Under the pieces are notes generated by a model, which worked only from the letters and a program-made list of their open reading frames with translations, searched no databases and was not told where the DNA came from. DNA of 49,984 nt, taken from positions 1-49,984 of the forward strand of contig NZ_VIGC02000040.1 of NCBI RefSeq assembly GCF_006569185.2. Direction: 5' to 3'. The position numbers were made by a program, and so were the translations under genes. This document shows, in pieces, positions 8,893 to 17,412 of the stretch (position 1 is its first letter; each line of letters starts with the position of its first letter). This DNA comes from Litorilinea aerophila (GTDB taxonomy: Bacteria > Chloroflexota > Anaerolineae > Caldilineales > Caldilineaceae).

Positions 8893-9708
8893 ATGCTAGT
8901 GTTTATTCACATCAACAAGACGGCTGGCCGGACAGTTCGGTACATCTTGCGCTCTTCTTTTGGCGGCCGCCACTGTGAAGTGGAACCCTGGCATGCCCCC
9001 TGGACCGGTCCGCCCTTTTCCAGCGCGGATTTGGCCCGCCTGCGGAGATACTATCCCCGGCTGGAGAGTATCGGTGGCCACCGCCTGCGGGGGTATGTGG
9101 ATCTGGAGGAAGCGGGCACAACCTTTCGTTACTTTACATTTATGCGTGACCCGCTCAGGACCTGTGCCTCGCGCTTTCAATACAACGTGCAATATCGGGG
9201 CAAAAAGGACCTGGTGTTCGAGGACTGGATCCAGCAGAAGTGGGTGCGCAATCATCAGACCAAGATGATTGCTGGTTCCGCCAATGTGGATAAGGCCATT
9301 CGGATCCTTCGTCGTAAGAACATCTTTGTTGGCTTGACCGAACATTTCGATGAATCTTTGCTCCTGTTAAAGGCCCTCGTCGCGCCTGGTCTGGACATCT
9401 CCTACCGGCGGGTCAATGTGGCCGGAGATAAAACCATAGCGAAACAACTGCTAACGGACAAAGCATCACGGCAATTACTGGTCGAGGCGAATCAGGCCGA
9501 TCTGGCCCTCTACCAATATGTATGTCACGAGCTTTTTCCCCAATATCGGGCTGACTACGGACCACATCTGGATAGCCATCTGCGGCAATATCAACAACAA
9601 CGGCAGAACCGCTTCAACTATTGGAACTTAACTGTCTCACGGCTGAAGCAGTACCTGTTATACAAGCCGGTTTTGTATCTTTATCGTAAGGGAGTGCCGG
9701 TTGCGTAA
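8893..9708 (+). CDS. PAPS-dependent sulfotransferase (copy 1)
   Basis: The protein has 271 residues and the ATG follows GGGGGA. The 5'-phosphosulfate loop is near the N-terminus in FIHINKTAGRTVRYIL, and the 3'-phosphate site is FMRDPLRTCASRF (about residues 83-96). Both are hallmarks of the Sulfotransfer_2 carbohydrate sulfotransferase group. It would transfer sulfate from PAPS to a sugar hydroxyl in the cytoplasm. It lies in a polysaccharide locus with two further, sequence-distinct sulfotransferases, so the polymer is probably sulfated at more than one position. No PAPS-synthesis genes are in the window. Confidence 0.87.
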   Translation: MLVFIHINKTAGRTVRYILRSSFGGRHCEVEPWHAPWTGPPFSSADLARLRRYYPRLESIGGHRLRGYVDLEEAGTTFRYFTFMRDPLRTCASRFQYNVQYRGKKDLVFEDWIQQKWVRNHQTKMIAGSANVDKAIRILRRKNIFVGLTEHFDESLLLLKALVAPGLDISYRRVNVAGDKTIAKQLLTDKASRQLLVEANQADLALYQYVCHELFPQYRADYGPHLDSHLRQYQQQRQNRFNYWNLTVSRLKQYLLYKPVLYLYRKGVPVA

Positions 9709-9804
9709 ATCGAGCCTGTCATCTCTTGACGAGAGGCAATGGATTCTATCAAGTTTCATGCTGACATATTTCATGCTGGCATATTAGGAGCGAGATCAAC
9801 CTGT

Positions 9805-11274
9805 ATGGCGCTGCGGGAGAAGGCAGTACGAGGCATTATCTGGTCTATCGCACAGAAATGGGGCCGGGAGGGGATCTCCTTTTTGACATTCTTGGCCCTA
9901 TCTCGTCTTCTGGCACCGGAAGCTTTCGGTCTGGTAGCCCTGGCTGTGGTTTTTACGGCGGTTTTCGAAATTTTTCTCGATCAGGGGCTGGCTGCAGCCA
10001 TTGTGCAGCGCAATGAGCTGGAACCGGAACATCTGGACACCGCTTTCTGGATTACGGTGTTCGTGGGCCTGGTTTTGACCGGACTGGGCATTGCCTCTTC
10101 CAACGCCATTGCGGCATTCTTGGGGCAACCCCAGGTGGCTCCCATCCTCCGATGGCTTTCCCTGAATTTTCTGTTGAGTGCTTTGAGCAGCGTCCAGATT
10201 GCACTTTTACAACGAGATTTAGCGTTCAAGAGCCTGGCCATACGGTCCCTGGTGGCTACAGGGGTAGGTGGGGTCGTGGGCATTAGCATGGCCCTGGCTG
10301 GTTTTGGCGTCTGGAGTTTGATTGCCCAGACCCTCGCCAATGGGCTGGCTGGCGTGGTGGTGTTATGGCAGGCCAGCGACTGGCGGCCTGGCCTGCGGGT
10401 ATCCTCCAGGCATTATCGGGAGCTCTTCTCCTTTGGCGCGTATGTGGTGGGCAATAATCTGCTGAAAGTCCTGATGAGGCGCTCGGATGACTTTTTGATC
10501 GGATATTTTCTAGGACCCACTTTGTTGGGCTATTACACAGTAGGGTATCGGCTGCTGTTGGTTCTCATCCGGGTGGTGACAGGGATCATCAACTCGGTGG
10601 CTTTTCCCACTTTTTCTCGCCTCCAGGCTGAACCGGTACGACTCCAACGGGCCTTTTATCGCACCACCCAATACACCAGCCTGCTGGCATTTCCCGTCTT
10701 CATCGGGCTGGCTGTGCTGGCTCCGGAAGTGGTCCCTGCCCTCTTTGGCCGCCAGTGGATGCCCAGTATTCCTGTGATGCAGATCTTAGCCTTTATCGGC
10801 ATTCTGCAGTCCATCTTGGCCTTCAACATGAGCGTGTTACGGGCATCCGGCAAGCCCTCCTGGGAATTGGGTATTATGCTTCTGAATACCGTGTTCAGCA
10901 TCCTGGGCTTTTTGGTGGCTGTCCGGTGGGGCATTGTGGCGGTGGCTGCTTCCTTTGTGTTAGTAGGGTATATCCTCGCCCCGGTTTCGTATTGGACAGT
11001 CAACCGGGTGCTGCCCCTGGCTTTCCAGACCTACCTTTCCCAGTTTGTTCCGCCACTGGCGGCTTCTGCGGCCATGGTCGCCGCCATTTTGGGGGTGAAA
11101 GCGCTGTTGATGCCACTGGGATGGCATCCGTTACTGTCCCTGGCCTTGTATGTAGCCATAGGGGGCCTGGCTTACCTGACCTGTCTCATCCTGGTGGCCC
11201 GGTCGCTATCGCTGCAGATTCTGGATATGGTTCAGCTGGTCCTTCCCCGCTGGAAGGTAAGGAGAGTGGCTTGA
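9805..11274 (+). CDS. Polysaccharide flippase (Wzx-like, MOP superfamily)
   Basis: This is a polytopic membrane protein of about 489 residues with a dozen or more hydrophobic segments. The start region MALREKAVRGIIWSIAQKWG is typical of oligosaccharide flippases, so I prefer the ATG at 9805. An ATG at 9739 with GAGAGG only two bases away would add 22 residues of unlike character. Further family features are the loop FGVWSLIAQTLANG and the long central repeat of paired helices. It would move lipid-linked repeat units across the membrane for the polymerase encoded at 12120. Confidence 0.9.
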   Translation: MALREKAVRGIIWSIAQKWGREGISFLTFLALSRLLAPEAFGLVALAVVFTAVFEIFLDQGLAAAIVQRNELEPEHLDTAFWITVFVGLVLTGLGIASSNAIAAFLGQPQVAPILRWLSLNFLLSALSSVQIALLQRDLAFKSLAIRSLVATGVGGVVGISMALAGFGVWSLIAQTLANGLAGVVVLWQASDWRPGLRVSSRHYRELFSFGAYVVGNNLLKVLMRRSDDFLIGYFLGPTLLGYYTVGYRLLLVLIRVVTGIINSVAFPTFSRLQAEPVRLQRAFYRTTQYTSLLAFPVFIGLAVLAPEVVPALFGRQWMPSIPVMQILAFIGILQSILAFNMSVLRASGKPSWELGIMLLNTVFSILGFLVAVRWGIVAVAASFVLVGYILAPVSYWTVNRVLPLAFQTYLSQFVPPLAASAAMVAAILGVKALLMPLGWHPLLSLALYVAIGGLAYLTCLILVARSLSLQILDMVQLVLPRWKVRRVA

Positions 11275-11275
11275 T

Positions 11276-12049
11276 ATGGATGCACCTGATACCAAGGTTG
11301 GCGTTGGGACCAAGTACGTCGTCTTCACCACCAATCGAAGCGGTTCCACGTGGATGATGAGCACCCTGAGCCGGATCCCCGGGGTGACGGCACAGGGCGA
11401 GCTGTTTTTGCCCCGGCCCCGGGCCAGGGCCAGGCGCTGGGATTCAGACTTTGCCCGGCCTCGCTTCATTGAGGTCTGTCAGACCCGTCGCTCCGTGCGG
11501 CCATTTGCGGTCTTTGCCTATTTAAATGACCTGTATCGCACCCCGGGGACTGTTGGCTTCAAGCTCATGTATGCGCAACTGGGGCGCTATCCCGAAATCT
11601 TGGCATATCTGATCCGCCACCGGGTGCGTGTGGTCCACCTGGTGCGCCGCAACCATCTGGATGTATTGATCTCCTACGCGGTGAAGGCCAAACTGGGTCA
11701 GGCCCACCTGTTGGCCGGGGAGTCTGCGCCTCGGGAACTCTGTGTGGAATTGGATACGGATGGTCTCATTAGTCGCCTGGAGTGGCTGCAGAGAAAGCAA
11801 GATCTGGCCCGGGCGCTCCTGAAGTGGAGTCGCCTGCCCCACCTGGAAGTGGCTTATGAAGATCTATTGGCAGATCACAGCCATTTCTGCGCTGTTTTCC
11901 AGTTTCTTTCCCTGGATGTCGATGGAAAGCATTTGCCCGACTCCACCCTGGTCAAGATCCGCCAAGGAGGGCATCGGGATGTGATTCAAAACTACGAACA
12001 GGTGCGACAAACCCTGGCCGGATCTCGCTTTGCCGGGCTGTTGCAGTGA
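11276..12049 (+). CDS. Sulfotransferase (copy 2, Stf0-like)
   Basis: The protein has 257 residues and starts one base after the flippase stop. The PAPS 5' loop is in FTTNRSGSTWMMSTL (residues about 17-31), and the 3'-phosphate site is in LVRRNHLDVLISYAVKAKL (about 122-140). The RSGSTW form recalls Stf0-type sulfotransferases, which differ from copy 1 and copy 3. It is cytoplasmic. Close packing with the flippase suggests sulfation of the lipid-linked unit before export; that order is inferred. Confidence 0.85.
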   Translation: MDAPDTKVGVGTKYVVFTTNRSGSTWMMSTLSRIPGVTAQGELFLPRPRARARRWDSDFARPRFIEVCQTRRSVRPFAVFAYLNDLYRTPGTVGFKLMYAQLGRYPEILAYLIRHRVRVVHLVRRNHLDVLISYAVKAKLGQAHLLAGESAPRELCVELDTDGLISRLEWLQRKQDLARALLKWSRLPHLEVAYEDLLADHSHFCAVFQFLSLDVDGKHLPDSTLVKIRQGGHRDVIQNYEQVRQTLAGSRFAGLLQ

Positions 12050-12119
12050 GCGTGAAGTTGTACCACCGGCATCGGCTGCCCACGCCTGTCATCAGACATT
12101 GGAGATTGGGGATCTCTTC

Positions 12120-13343
12120 ATGCGCTTTCTCGCTTTGGTGTTGTCCCAGTTCTTGATTTTCATGATCCCGTGGGAAGGGGTCGTCGAAGTGCCAGGGATC
12201 GGTACCGCCGTCAAGCTCTATGGCCTGGCTGTGGCCGGTTTCTGGGTGATCACTGTGGTCATTACCGGACGCATGCGCAATCCAGCTCCCTACCATATTC
12301 TGGTGGGCCTGTTTGTCATTTGGAATGCACTCAGCTTCTTCTGGAGCGCCGATCCAGACGCTACGCTCACCCTTGTGATGACCTGGGCGCAATTGCTGGG
12401 GTTGGTGCTGATTTTATGGGACCTGTATACGACCCAATCTGCCATTCAGATGGCGTTGCAAGCCTATATCCTCGGGGCCTATGTGGCCATCGGCAGCGCG
12501 ATCGGAAACTATTTCGCCGGGGCGGCCTACTACAGCCACTACCAGCGTTTTAGTCCCGGCAATACCAACCCAGATGGCTTCGGTTTCATCGTTGTCCTGG
12601 GCATTCCGGTTGCCTGGTACCTGGCCAGCACGGAGGGAACCAGCCGCCTGGCTCGCTGGCTGCGACTGGTTAATTATCTCTACATCCCGGCCGCTTTCTT
12701 GGGGCTGGCCCTTTCCGGTACCCGAACGGCCATGATCGCTTCCATGCCAGGGATGGCGTTTGGCCTGGCCCACCTGAACAGAATACGCCCCTGGGCCCGG
12801 GTGGCCATCTTCCTCCTGGTTGTCTCCGCTATCTTGCTCTTGTTGCCCTACGTGCAGGAATTACGCTCTTTTCAACGCCTGGGGACGACGGGGACTGAGC
12901 TCACCCAGGGTGATCTCAACTATCGTCTGGTTCTATGGCGTGATGGCCTGAAATCCTTTGTGGAGCATCCCCTATTGGGAGTCGGCAGCAACATGTACCG
13001 TTCCGTGAATCGGGTGGGTAAAGTGGCCCACAATTCTTTCCTCTCGGTGTTGGTGGAAGTCGGTTTGATCGGCTTTCTCCTTTTTGCCCTGATCCTGTTC
13101 ACCGCCTTCCTGAAAGCCTTAACCCTCCCCAAGTGGGATGCCCTGTTCTGGTTGACGGTTCTATTGGTATGGGCCATCGGCGCCTTTACCCTGACCTGGG
13201 AATATCGAAAGTCTACGTGGCTTTTTCTCAGCCTGATCGTGGCCAACGCCGCCCTGGCTGAGCCAGCGTCGGAGGCCGTATCCGCGCCGTCCGATACCAC
13301 CGTCGAAGAGGCTGCCTGGGCCCTGCCGGGCCTGGGCAGGTGA
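12120..13343 (+). CDS. O-antigen ligase/polymerase family membrane protein (Wzy-like)
   Basis: The ATG at 12120 follows GGGGA at seven bases and yields a 407-residue protein that begins directly with a membrane helix (RFLALVLSQFLIFMIP). There are about ten hydrophobic segments. The large periplasmic-type loop holds RLVLWRDGLKSFVEHPLLGVGSN and the conserved VAHNSFLSVLVEVGLIG, the Wzy_C signature. It would polymerise exported repeat units, or ligate the chain to an acceptor. Its place between the flippase and the Wzz-like protein favours polymerase. Confidence 0.9.
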   Translation: MRFLALVLSQFLIFMIPWEGVVEVPGIGTAVKLYGLAVAGFWVITVVITGRMRNPAPYHILVGLFVIWNALSFFWSADPDATLTLVMTWAQLLGLVLILWDLYTTQSAIQMALQAYILGAYVAIGSAIGNYFAGAAYYSHYQRFSPGNTNPDGFGFIVVLGIPVAWYLASTEGTSRLARWLRLVNYLYIPAAFLGLALSGTRTAMIASMPGMAFGLAHLNRIRPWARVAIFLLVVSAILLLLPYVQELRSFQRLGTTGTELTQGDLNYRLVLWRDGLKSFVEHPLLGVGSNMYRSVNRVGKVAHNSFLSVLVEVGLIGFLLFALILFTAFLKALTLPKWDALFWLTVLLVWAIGAFTLTWEYRKSTWLFLSLIVANAALAEPASEAVSAPSDTTVEEAAWALPGLGR

Positions 13344-13444
13344 GCGAACGTCCAAGCCAGAATCGCCGGACGAAGAGGTTCACGGACACGGATATCGGCT
13401 GAGCCTTTTCCCTGTCGTTGACGAGTCAACCAAGGAGCTTCCAT

Positions 13445-14329
13445 ATGACCTTGCCCAATTTCATGATTATCGGTGTGGCCAAAGCAGGCACCACCTCCCT
13501 CTACCGTTATCTGGATCAACACCCCCAGGTGTTCATGTGTCCCATGAAAGGGACCAATTTCTTTGGCTACGAGGACGCACGCAACTGGCATTGGACCGAT
13601 GAAGGGGATCCACCCCTGCTGCGTAATTTCCCGGTTCGAACATTCGAGGCGTATGAAGCTGCTTTCGCTGGCGTCACCGATGAAATTGCCATTGGCGAAG
13701 CTTCGCCCCAGTATTTCCGCTGCCCCACGGCGGCCCGGCGAATCCGGGAAGTGCTTCCCCATGCCCGGTTGATTGCCAGCCTGCGCAACCCAGCCGATCG
13801 GGCTTTCTCTGGTTACCTGATGCGAATCCGTCGGGGAGAGGCCGCTAAAAATGCCTACGAGGACCTGACGCCCGAGGCCAGTCATGTAAAAGAGGGCTTC
13901 TACTATCGACGGCTTCGCCGCTTTTACGATCTCTTTCCCCGGGAGCAGATTAAGATTATCCTGTTTGAAGAGTTCAAGAAAGAGCCAGTTCGGGTTGTCC
14001 AGGAACTCTTTGAGTTTCTAGAAGTCGATCCAGAATTTGTGCCCGATACATCCGCCCGCCATAACCCGGCTGCTGTGCCGAAAAGTCGTCTGCTGAATCG
14101 CTTCTTCTTCCATCCAACGGTGATTCGCACGGCCAAAGCCCTCCTCCCGGGGCGAGCCCAGGACCTGGCCCGGCAAATTCGCCAGCAAAATTTGAAGCCG
14201 CCACCCAAGTTCCCTGCTGACCTGCGCGCCAGGCTGCTTCAGCTCTACCGGGATGATATTTTGCAGGTGGAGGCGCTCATCGACCGGGATCTTTCCATTT
14301 GGCTGGAAGATATCCGGGAAGTCGCCTGA
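13445..14329 (+). CDS. Sulfotransferase (copy 3, heparan-type)
   Basis: The ATG at 13445 follows AAGGAG at seven bases; an upstream in-frame start at 13418 has no such site. The protein has 294 residues. The PAPS 5' loop is in IIGVAKAGTTSLYRYL (residues about 7-22), and the 3'-phosphate site is SLRNPADRAFSGYLM (about 111-125). This KAGTTSL pattern is that of heparan-sulfate N/O-sulfotransferase-like proteins. FEEFKKEPVRVVQELFEFL near residue 180 is the usual cofactor-domain helix. With copies 1 and 2 it makes three separate sulfotransferase types in 6 kb. Confidence 0.9.
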   Translation: MTLPNFMIIGVAKAGTTSLYRYLDQHPQVFMCPMKGTNFFGYEDARNWHWTDEGDPPLLRNFPVRTFEAYEAAFAGVTDEIAIGEASPQYFRCPTAARRIREVLPHARLIASLRNPADRAFSGYLMRIRRGEAAKNAYEDLTPEASHVKEGFYYRRLRRFYDLFPREQIKIILFEEFKKEPVRVVQELFEFLEVDPEFVPDTSARHNPAAVPKSRLLNRFFFHPTVIRTAKALLPGRAQDLARQIRQQNLKPPPKFPADLRARLLQLYRDDILQVEALIDRDLSIWLEDIREVA

Positions 14330-14347
14330 TAGGAAGGATCTGCTGAT

Positions 14348-15481
14348 ATGACCCATCACCCTACCCAACTGGCCATCTTCCTCCCCTCCCTGGCGGGCGG
14401 CGGTGCCGAACGGGCCATGGTCAACCTGGCCCATGGCCTGGCCGACCGGGGCCACGCCGTGGACCTGGTGCTCGCCCGCGCCGCGGGACCCTATCTCCGG
14501 GAAGTGCGGCCACCGGTGCGGGTGGTGGACCTGCAGGCGCCCCGGGTACTGGCCAGCCTGCCCCGGCTGGTCTATTACCTGCGCCAGGCCCAACCCCAGG
14601 CCCTGGTCTCCGCGCTGGACTACGCCAACGTAGTCGCCGTCTGGGCGAGGCGACTGGCCCGCGCCCACTGCCGCCTGGCCATCAACGAGCAGAACACCCT
14701 TTCCCGCTCTGCCCGCCAGTCGGCCCGACGCCGACACCGGATCGTGCCCCACCTGGCCCGCCGCTTCTACCCCTGGGCCGATTTCGTCATCGGCAACTCC
14801 CACGGCGTGGCCGCCGACCTCTGCCAGGTGACGGGACTGGGCCAGGAACGCATCCAGATCCTGTACAACCCGGTCATCACCCCCCAGGTGCAGGCGAAAG
14901 CGGATGAACCCCTGGACCATCCCTGGTTTGAGCCCGACCAGCCCCCTGTGGTGCTGGCGGTGGGACGCCTGACCCGCCAGAAGGATTTTCCGACCCTGTT
15001 GCAGGCCTTTGCCCACGTCCGCCAGCATCGCCCGGCCCGGCTCATCATCCTGGGCGAAGGGCCAGATCGACCCCTGTTGGAGGTGCTGGTGGGCCAGCTG
15101 GGCCTCCAGGATGATGTGGCCCTGCCCGGCTTCGTAGACAACCCCTATGCCTACATGCGCCGGGCCGGCCTGTACGTCCTTTCCTCTCGTTGGGAAGGAT
15201 TGCCCACGGTTCTCATCGAGGCCCTCTACTGCGGGCCACCCGTCATCGCCACCGATTGCCCCAGCGGCCCCCGGGAGATCCTGGCCGATGGACGACATGG
15301 CATGCTGGTGCCCATGGGGGATGTCGCCAGCCTGGCCCAGGCCATGGCGCTCGGTCTGGCCGGCGCCATTCCACGGCCCACCCAGGAGAGCTGGCAGCCC
15401 TATACCCAGGAAGCCGTGGTGGATCAGTATCTGAACCTGTTGTTGAGGCAGCCCAGTTTTGCGCGGGAGCGAGCACTTTGA
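14348..15481 (+). CDS. Glycosyltransferase family 4 (copy 1)
   Basis: The protein has 377 residues and the ATG follows AGGAAGGA. The N-terminal Rossmann domain opens with IFLPSLAGGGAERAMVNLA, the classic GG-rich loop of GT4 enzymes. The C-terminal domain has VGRLTRQKDFPTLL and the EX7E motif EGLPTVLIE. It would transfer a sugar from a nucleotide-sugar donor to the growing lipid-linked oligosaccharide on the cytoplasmic face. The sugar cannot be told from sequence. Its stop overlaps the next start (TGATG). Confidence 0.92.
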   Translation: MTHHPTQLAIFLPSLAGGGAERAMVNLAHGLADRGHAVDLVLARAAGPYLREVRPPVRVVDLQAPRVLASLPRLVYYLRQAQPQALVSALDYANVVAVWARRLARAHCRLAINEQNTLSRSARQSARRRHRIVPHLARRFYPWADFVIGNSHGVAADLCQVTGLGQERIQILYNPVITPQVQAKADEPLDHPWFEPDQPPVVLAVGRLTRQKDFPTLLQAFAHVRQHRPARLIILGEGPDRPLLEVLVGQLGLQDDVALPGFVDNPYAYMRRAGLYVLSSRWEGLPTVLIEALYCGPPVIATDCPSGPREILADGRHGMLVPMGDVASLAQAMALGLAGAIPRPTQESWQPYTQEAVVDQYLNLLLRQPSFARERAL

Positions 15482-16611
15482 TGAGACCTCCAGATAAACT
15501 GCACATCCTGCACGTCATCCTGGCCATCCGGGAGACCAGCAATCCCTACAACGAGCACTGCCTGCCCTGGGTGGGGAAGCGGGACCTGGCCATCTGCACG
15601 TTTTTCCCTTCCGATGTGGCCGCGCCTGCTGCCATCCCGGTTTTCGAAGGGGATGGCACCCTTGCTGGATTCTTTGGGGCGCTGCGTGGCGCCCTGGCAG
15701 CCGGGCCGTATGACGTGATCCACGTCCATTCCCCCCATCTGGCGCTCCTGTTTCTGTTGGGCACCCTGACTGCCCACCGCCAGTATGCAGCGTCGACCGT
15801 GTTGACCGTTCACGACAGCTACCCCAACTACAAGCTCCGCAACCGGCTCATGTTTCTTCCCGCCTTTGCCCGTTTCCGCCGGGTGGTCTGTTGTAGCCAG
15901 GCCAGCTACCAGAGCTTCCCCTGGCTGTACAGGAAGCTGGCCGGTTCCCGCCTGCGGGTGGTCCAAAACGGGGTGGACCTGGCCCGGGTCGACCGGATTG
16001 CGGCCCGAGCCAGGGAGGCGACCCGCCCAAGCCCGGACTTCACGGTGACGGCCATCAGCCGCCTGGTGGATATCAAAAATCCCTTCACCGCGCTCCGGGC
16101 CTTCCAGCGGAGCGACCCGGCTGGTAGCCGCCTGATCCATATCGGCGCGGGCCCCCTCCTGGAGCCCCTGCTCACGGCCAGCCGGGAGGCCGGGCTGGCC
16201 GGCCGGGTTCACTACACGGGACTGATTCCCCGGGAACAGGTCTTTGAATACCTGACCCACACCGATCTCTTCCTGTCGGTCTCCCGGGGGGAAGGGCTGC
16301 CCATTTCCGTGCTGGAAGCCATGGCCTGCAGCCGTCCGGTGCTCCTGTCGGACATTCCCCCCCACCGGGAAATCGCAGAGGGCGTGTCGTTCATTCCCCT
16401 GGTGCACCCGGACGACGTGGACGGCTTTGCCAGGGCCATCCAGCGTTTCCGGGCCATGTCCCCTTCGGAGCGGGCAGAGATCGGCCAGGCGTGTCGCCGG
16501 CTGGTGGAGGAACGTTTCAGCCTGGATGCCATGCACCGGGGATACGGCCAGATCTACGCGGATCTCCTGGGGGAGCACCTTCCCACGGCACCGCTGGAGG
16601 TCGCCCCATGA
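15481..16611 (+). CDS. Glycosyltransferase family 4 (copy 2)
   Basis: The ATG at 15481 shares a base with the previous stop, so the genes are coupled. The protein has 376 residues. Features are HVHSPHLALL in the N-terminal domain, RLVDIKNPFTAL and the EX7E motif EGLPISVLE with downstream RPVLLSDIPPHREI in the C-terminal domain. It belongs to the GT4 family of retaining transferases with a GT-B fold. The acceptor and donor are unknown. Confidence 0.92.
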   Translation: MRPPDKLHILHVILAIRETSNPYNEHCLPWVGKRDLAICTFFPSDVAAPAAIPVFEGDGTLAGFFGALRGALAAGPYDVIHVHSPHLALLFLLGTLTAHRQYAASTVLTVHDSYPNYKLRNRLMFLPAFARFRRVVCCSQASYQSFPWLYRKLAGSRLRVVQNGVDLARVDRIAARAREATRPSPDFTVTAISRLVDIKNPFTALRAFQRSDPAGSRLIHIGAGPLLEPLLTASREAGLAGRVHYTGLIPREQVFEYLTHTDLFLSVSRGEGLPISVLEAMACSRPVLLSDIPPHREIAEGVSFIPLVHPDDVDGFARAIQRFRAMSPSERAEIGQACRRLVEERFSLDAMHRGYGQIYADLLGEHLPTAPLEVAP

Positions 16612-17411
16612 TGGTCGAATTCATCGGCTGCACCGGCGCCGGCAAGACCACCCTCATCCGAGAGGTACAGGCCCTTCTGGCCGGACACGCCCAGGTGCTC
16701 AACGCCGGCGATCTGGGGGCGACGTTGCTGGGCCTCCCCCGCTTCCGCCATCCCACGCTCATCAACCTGAGCCAGGATCTGCTGGGGCTGCCGGCGTTTC
16801 TGGGCACCCTGCCGCGCCAGCGTGCCTTTGTGGGCTTCGTGGCCAGCACCCTCTTCCAGGCGGCGCGCCGGGAACCACGTCAGGCCCCCATCCTGGCCAA
16901 CTACTGGCGGAGCATCGTTCGTAAACTGGGGGTCTATGAACTGGCCAGACGCTTTCTGTCGGAGCAGGTCGTCCTGATCGACGAGGGAACCGTCCTGGCG
17001 GCCCATCTCCTGTTTGTCTTCCACGGGCCGCCGCCCCGCCCGGCCGACCTGGATCGTTTTGCCCAGCTGGTGCCCCTGCCGGATCTGCTGGTCTATGTCA
17101 CTGCACCGCCGGCCCTGCTGGTGCGGCGCTCCCTGGGGCGCAGGGACGTCCGGCGGGAGATGCGCAGCCGCGACCGGGCCCAGGTCCATGCCTCTGTGTG
17201 CCGGGCCAGCCAGGTCTTCGACCGAATCACCCAGGCGGAGCGCCTGCGCTCGCGAACCCTGACGGTCTTCAACGGATCGGCAGATCGCAAGGAACTGGCC
17301 GCCACTGCCCATCAAATTGCCAACACCATTTTGCAGTTGCAAACCGGCCCGCGGATTCCCCCGTCCATCCCGCGGGGAACGGCCAGGCCGGTATCTGTCC
17401 GGGGAGATTAG
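16608..17411 (+). CDS. P-loop kinase-like protein of the polysaccharide locus (copy 2)
   Basis: The start ATG at 16608 overlaps the previous stop as ATGA. The 267-residue protein opens MMVEFIGCTGAGKTTL, so Walker A is at residues about 7-15. The second acidic motif is VVLIDEGTVLAAHLLF (about residues 123-138). It resembles the product of 8047-8859 in layout and both key motifs. It lies directly upstream of the second nucleotidyltransferase-kinase fusion, the mirror of the first pair. The substrate is unknown. Confidence 0.82.
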   Translation: MMVEFIGCTGAGKTTLIREVQALLAGHAQVLNAGDLGATLLGLPRFRHPTLINLSQDLLGLPAFLGTLPRQRAFVGFVASTLFQAARREPRQAPILANYWRSIVRKLGVYELARRFLSEQVVLIDEGTVLAAHLLFVFHGPPPRPADLDRFAQLVPLPDLLVYVTAPPALLVRRSLGRRDVRREMRSRDRAQVHASVCRASQVFDRITQAERLRSRTLTVFNGSADRKELAATAHQIANTILQLQTGPRIPPSIPRGTARPVSVRGD

Positions 17412-17412
17412 C

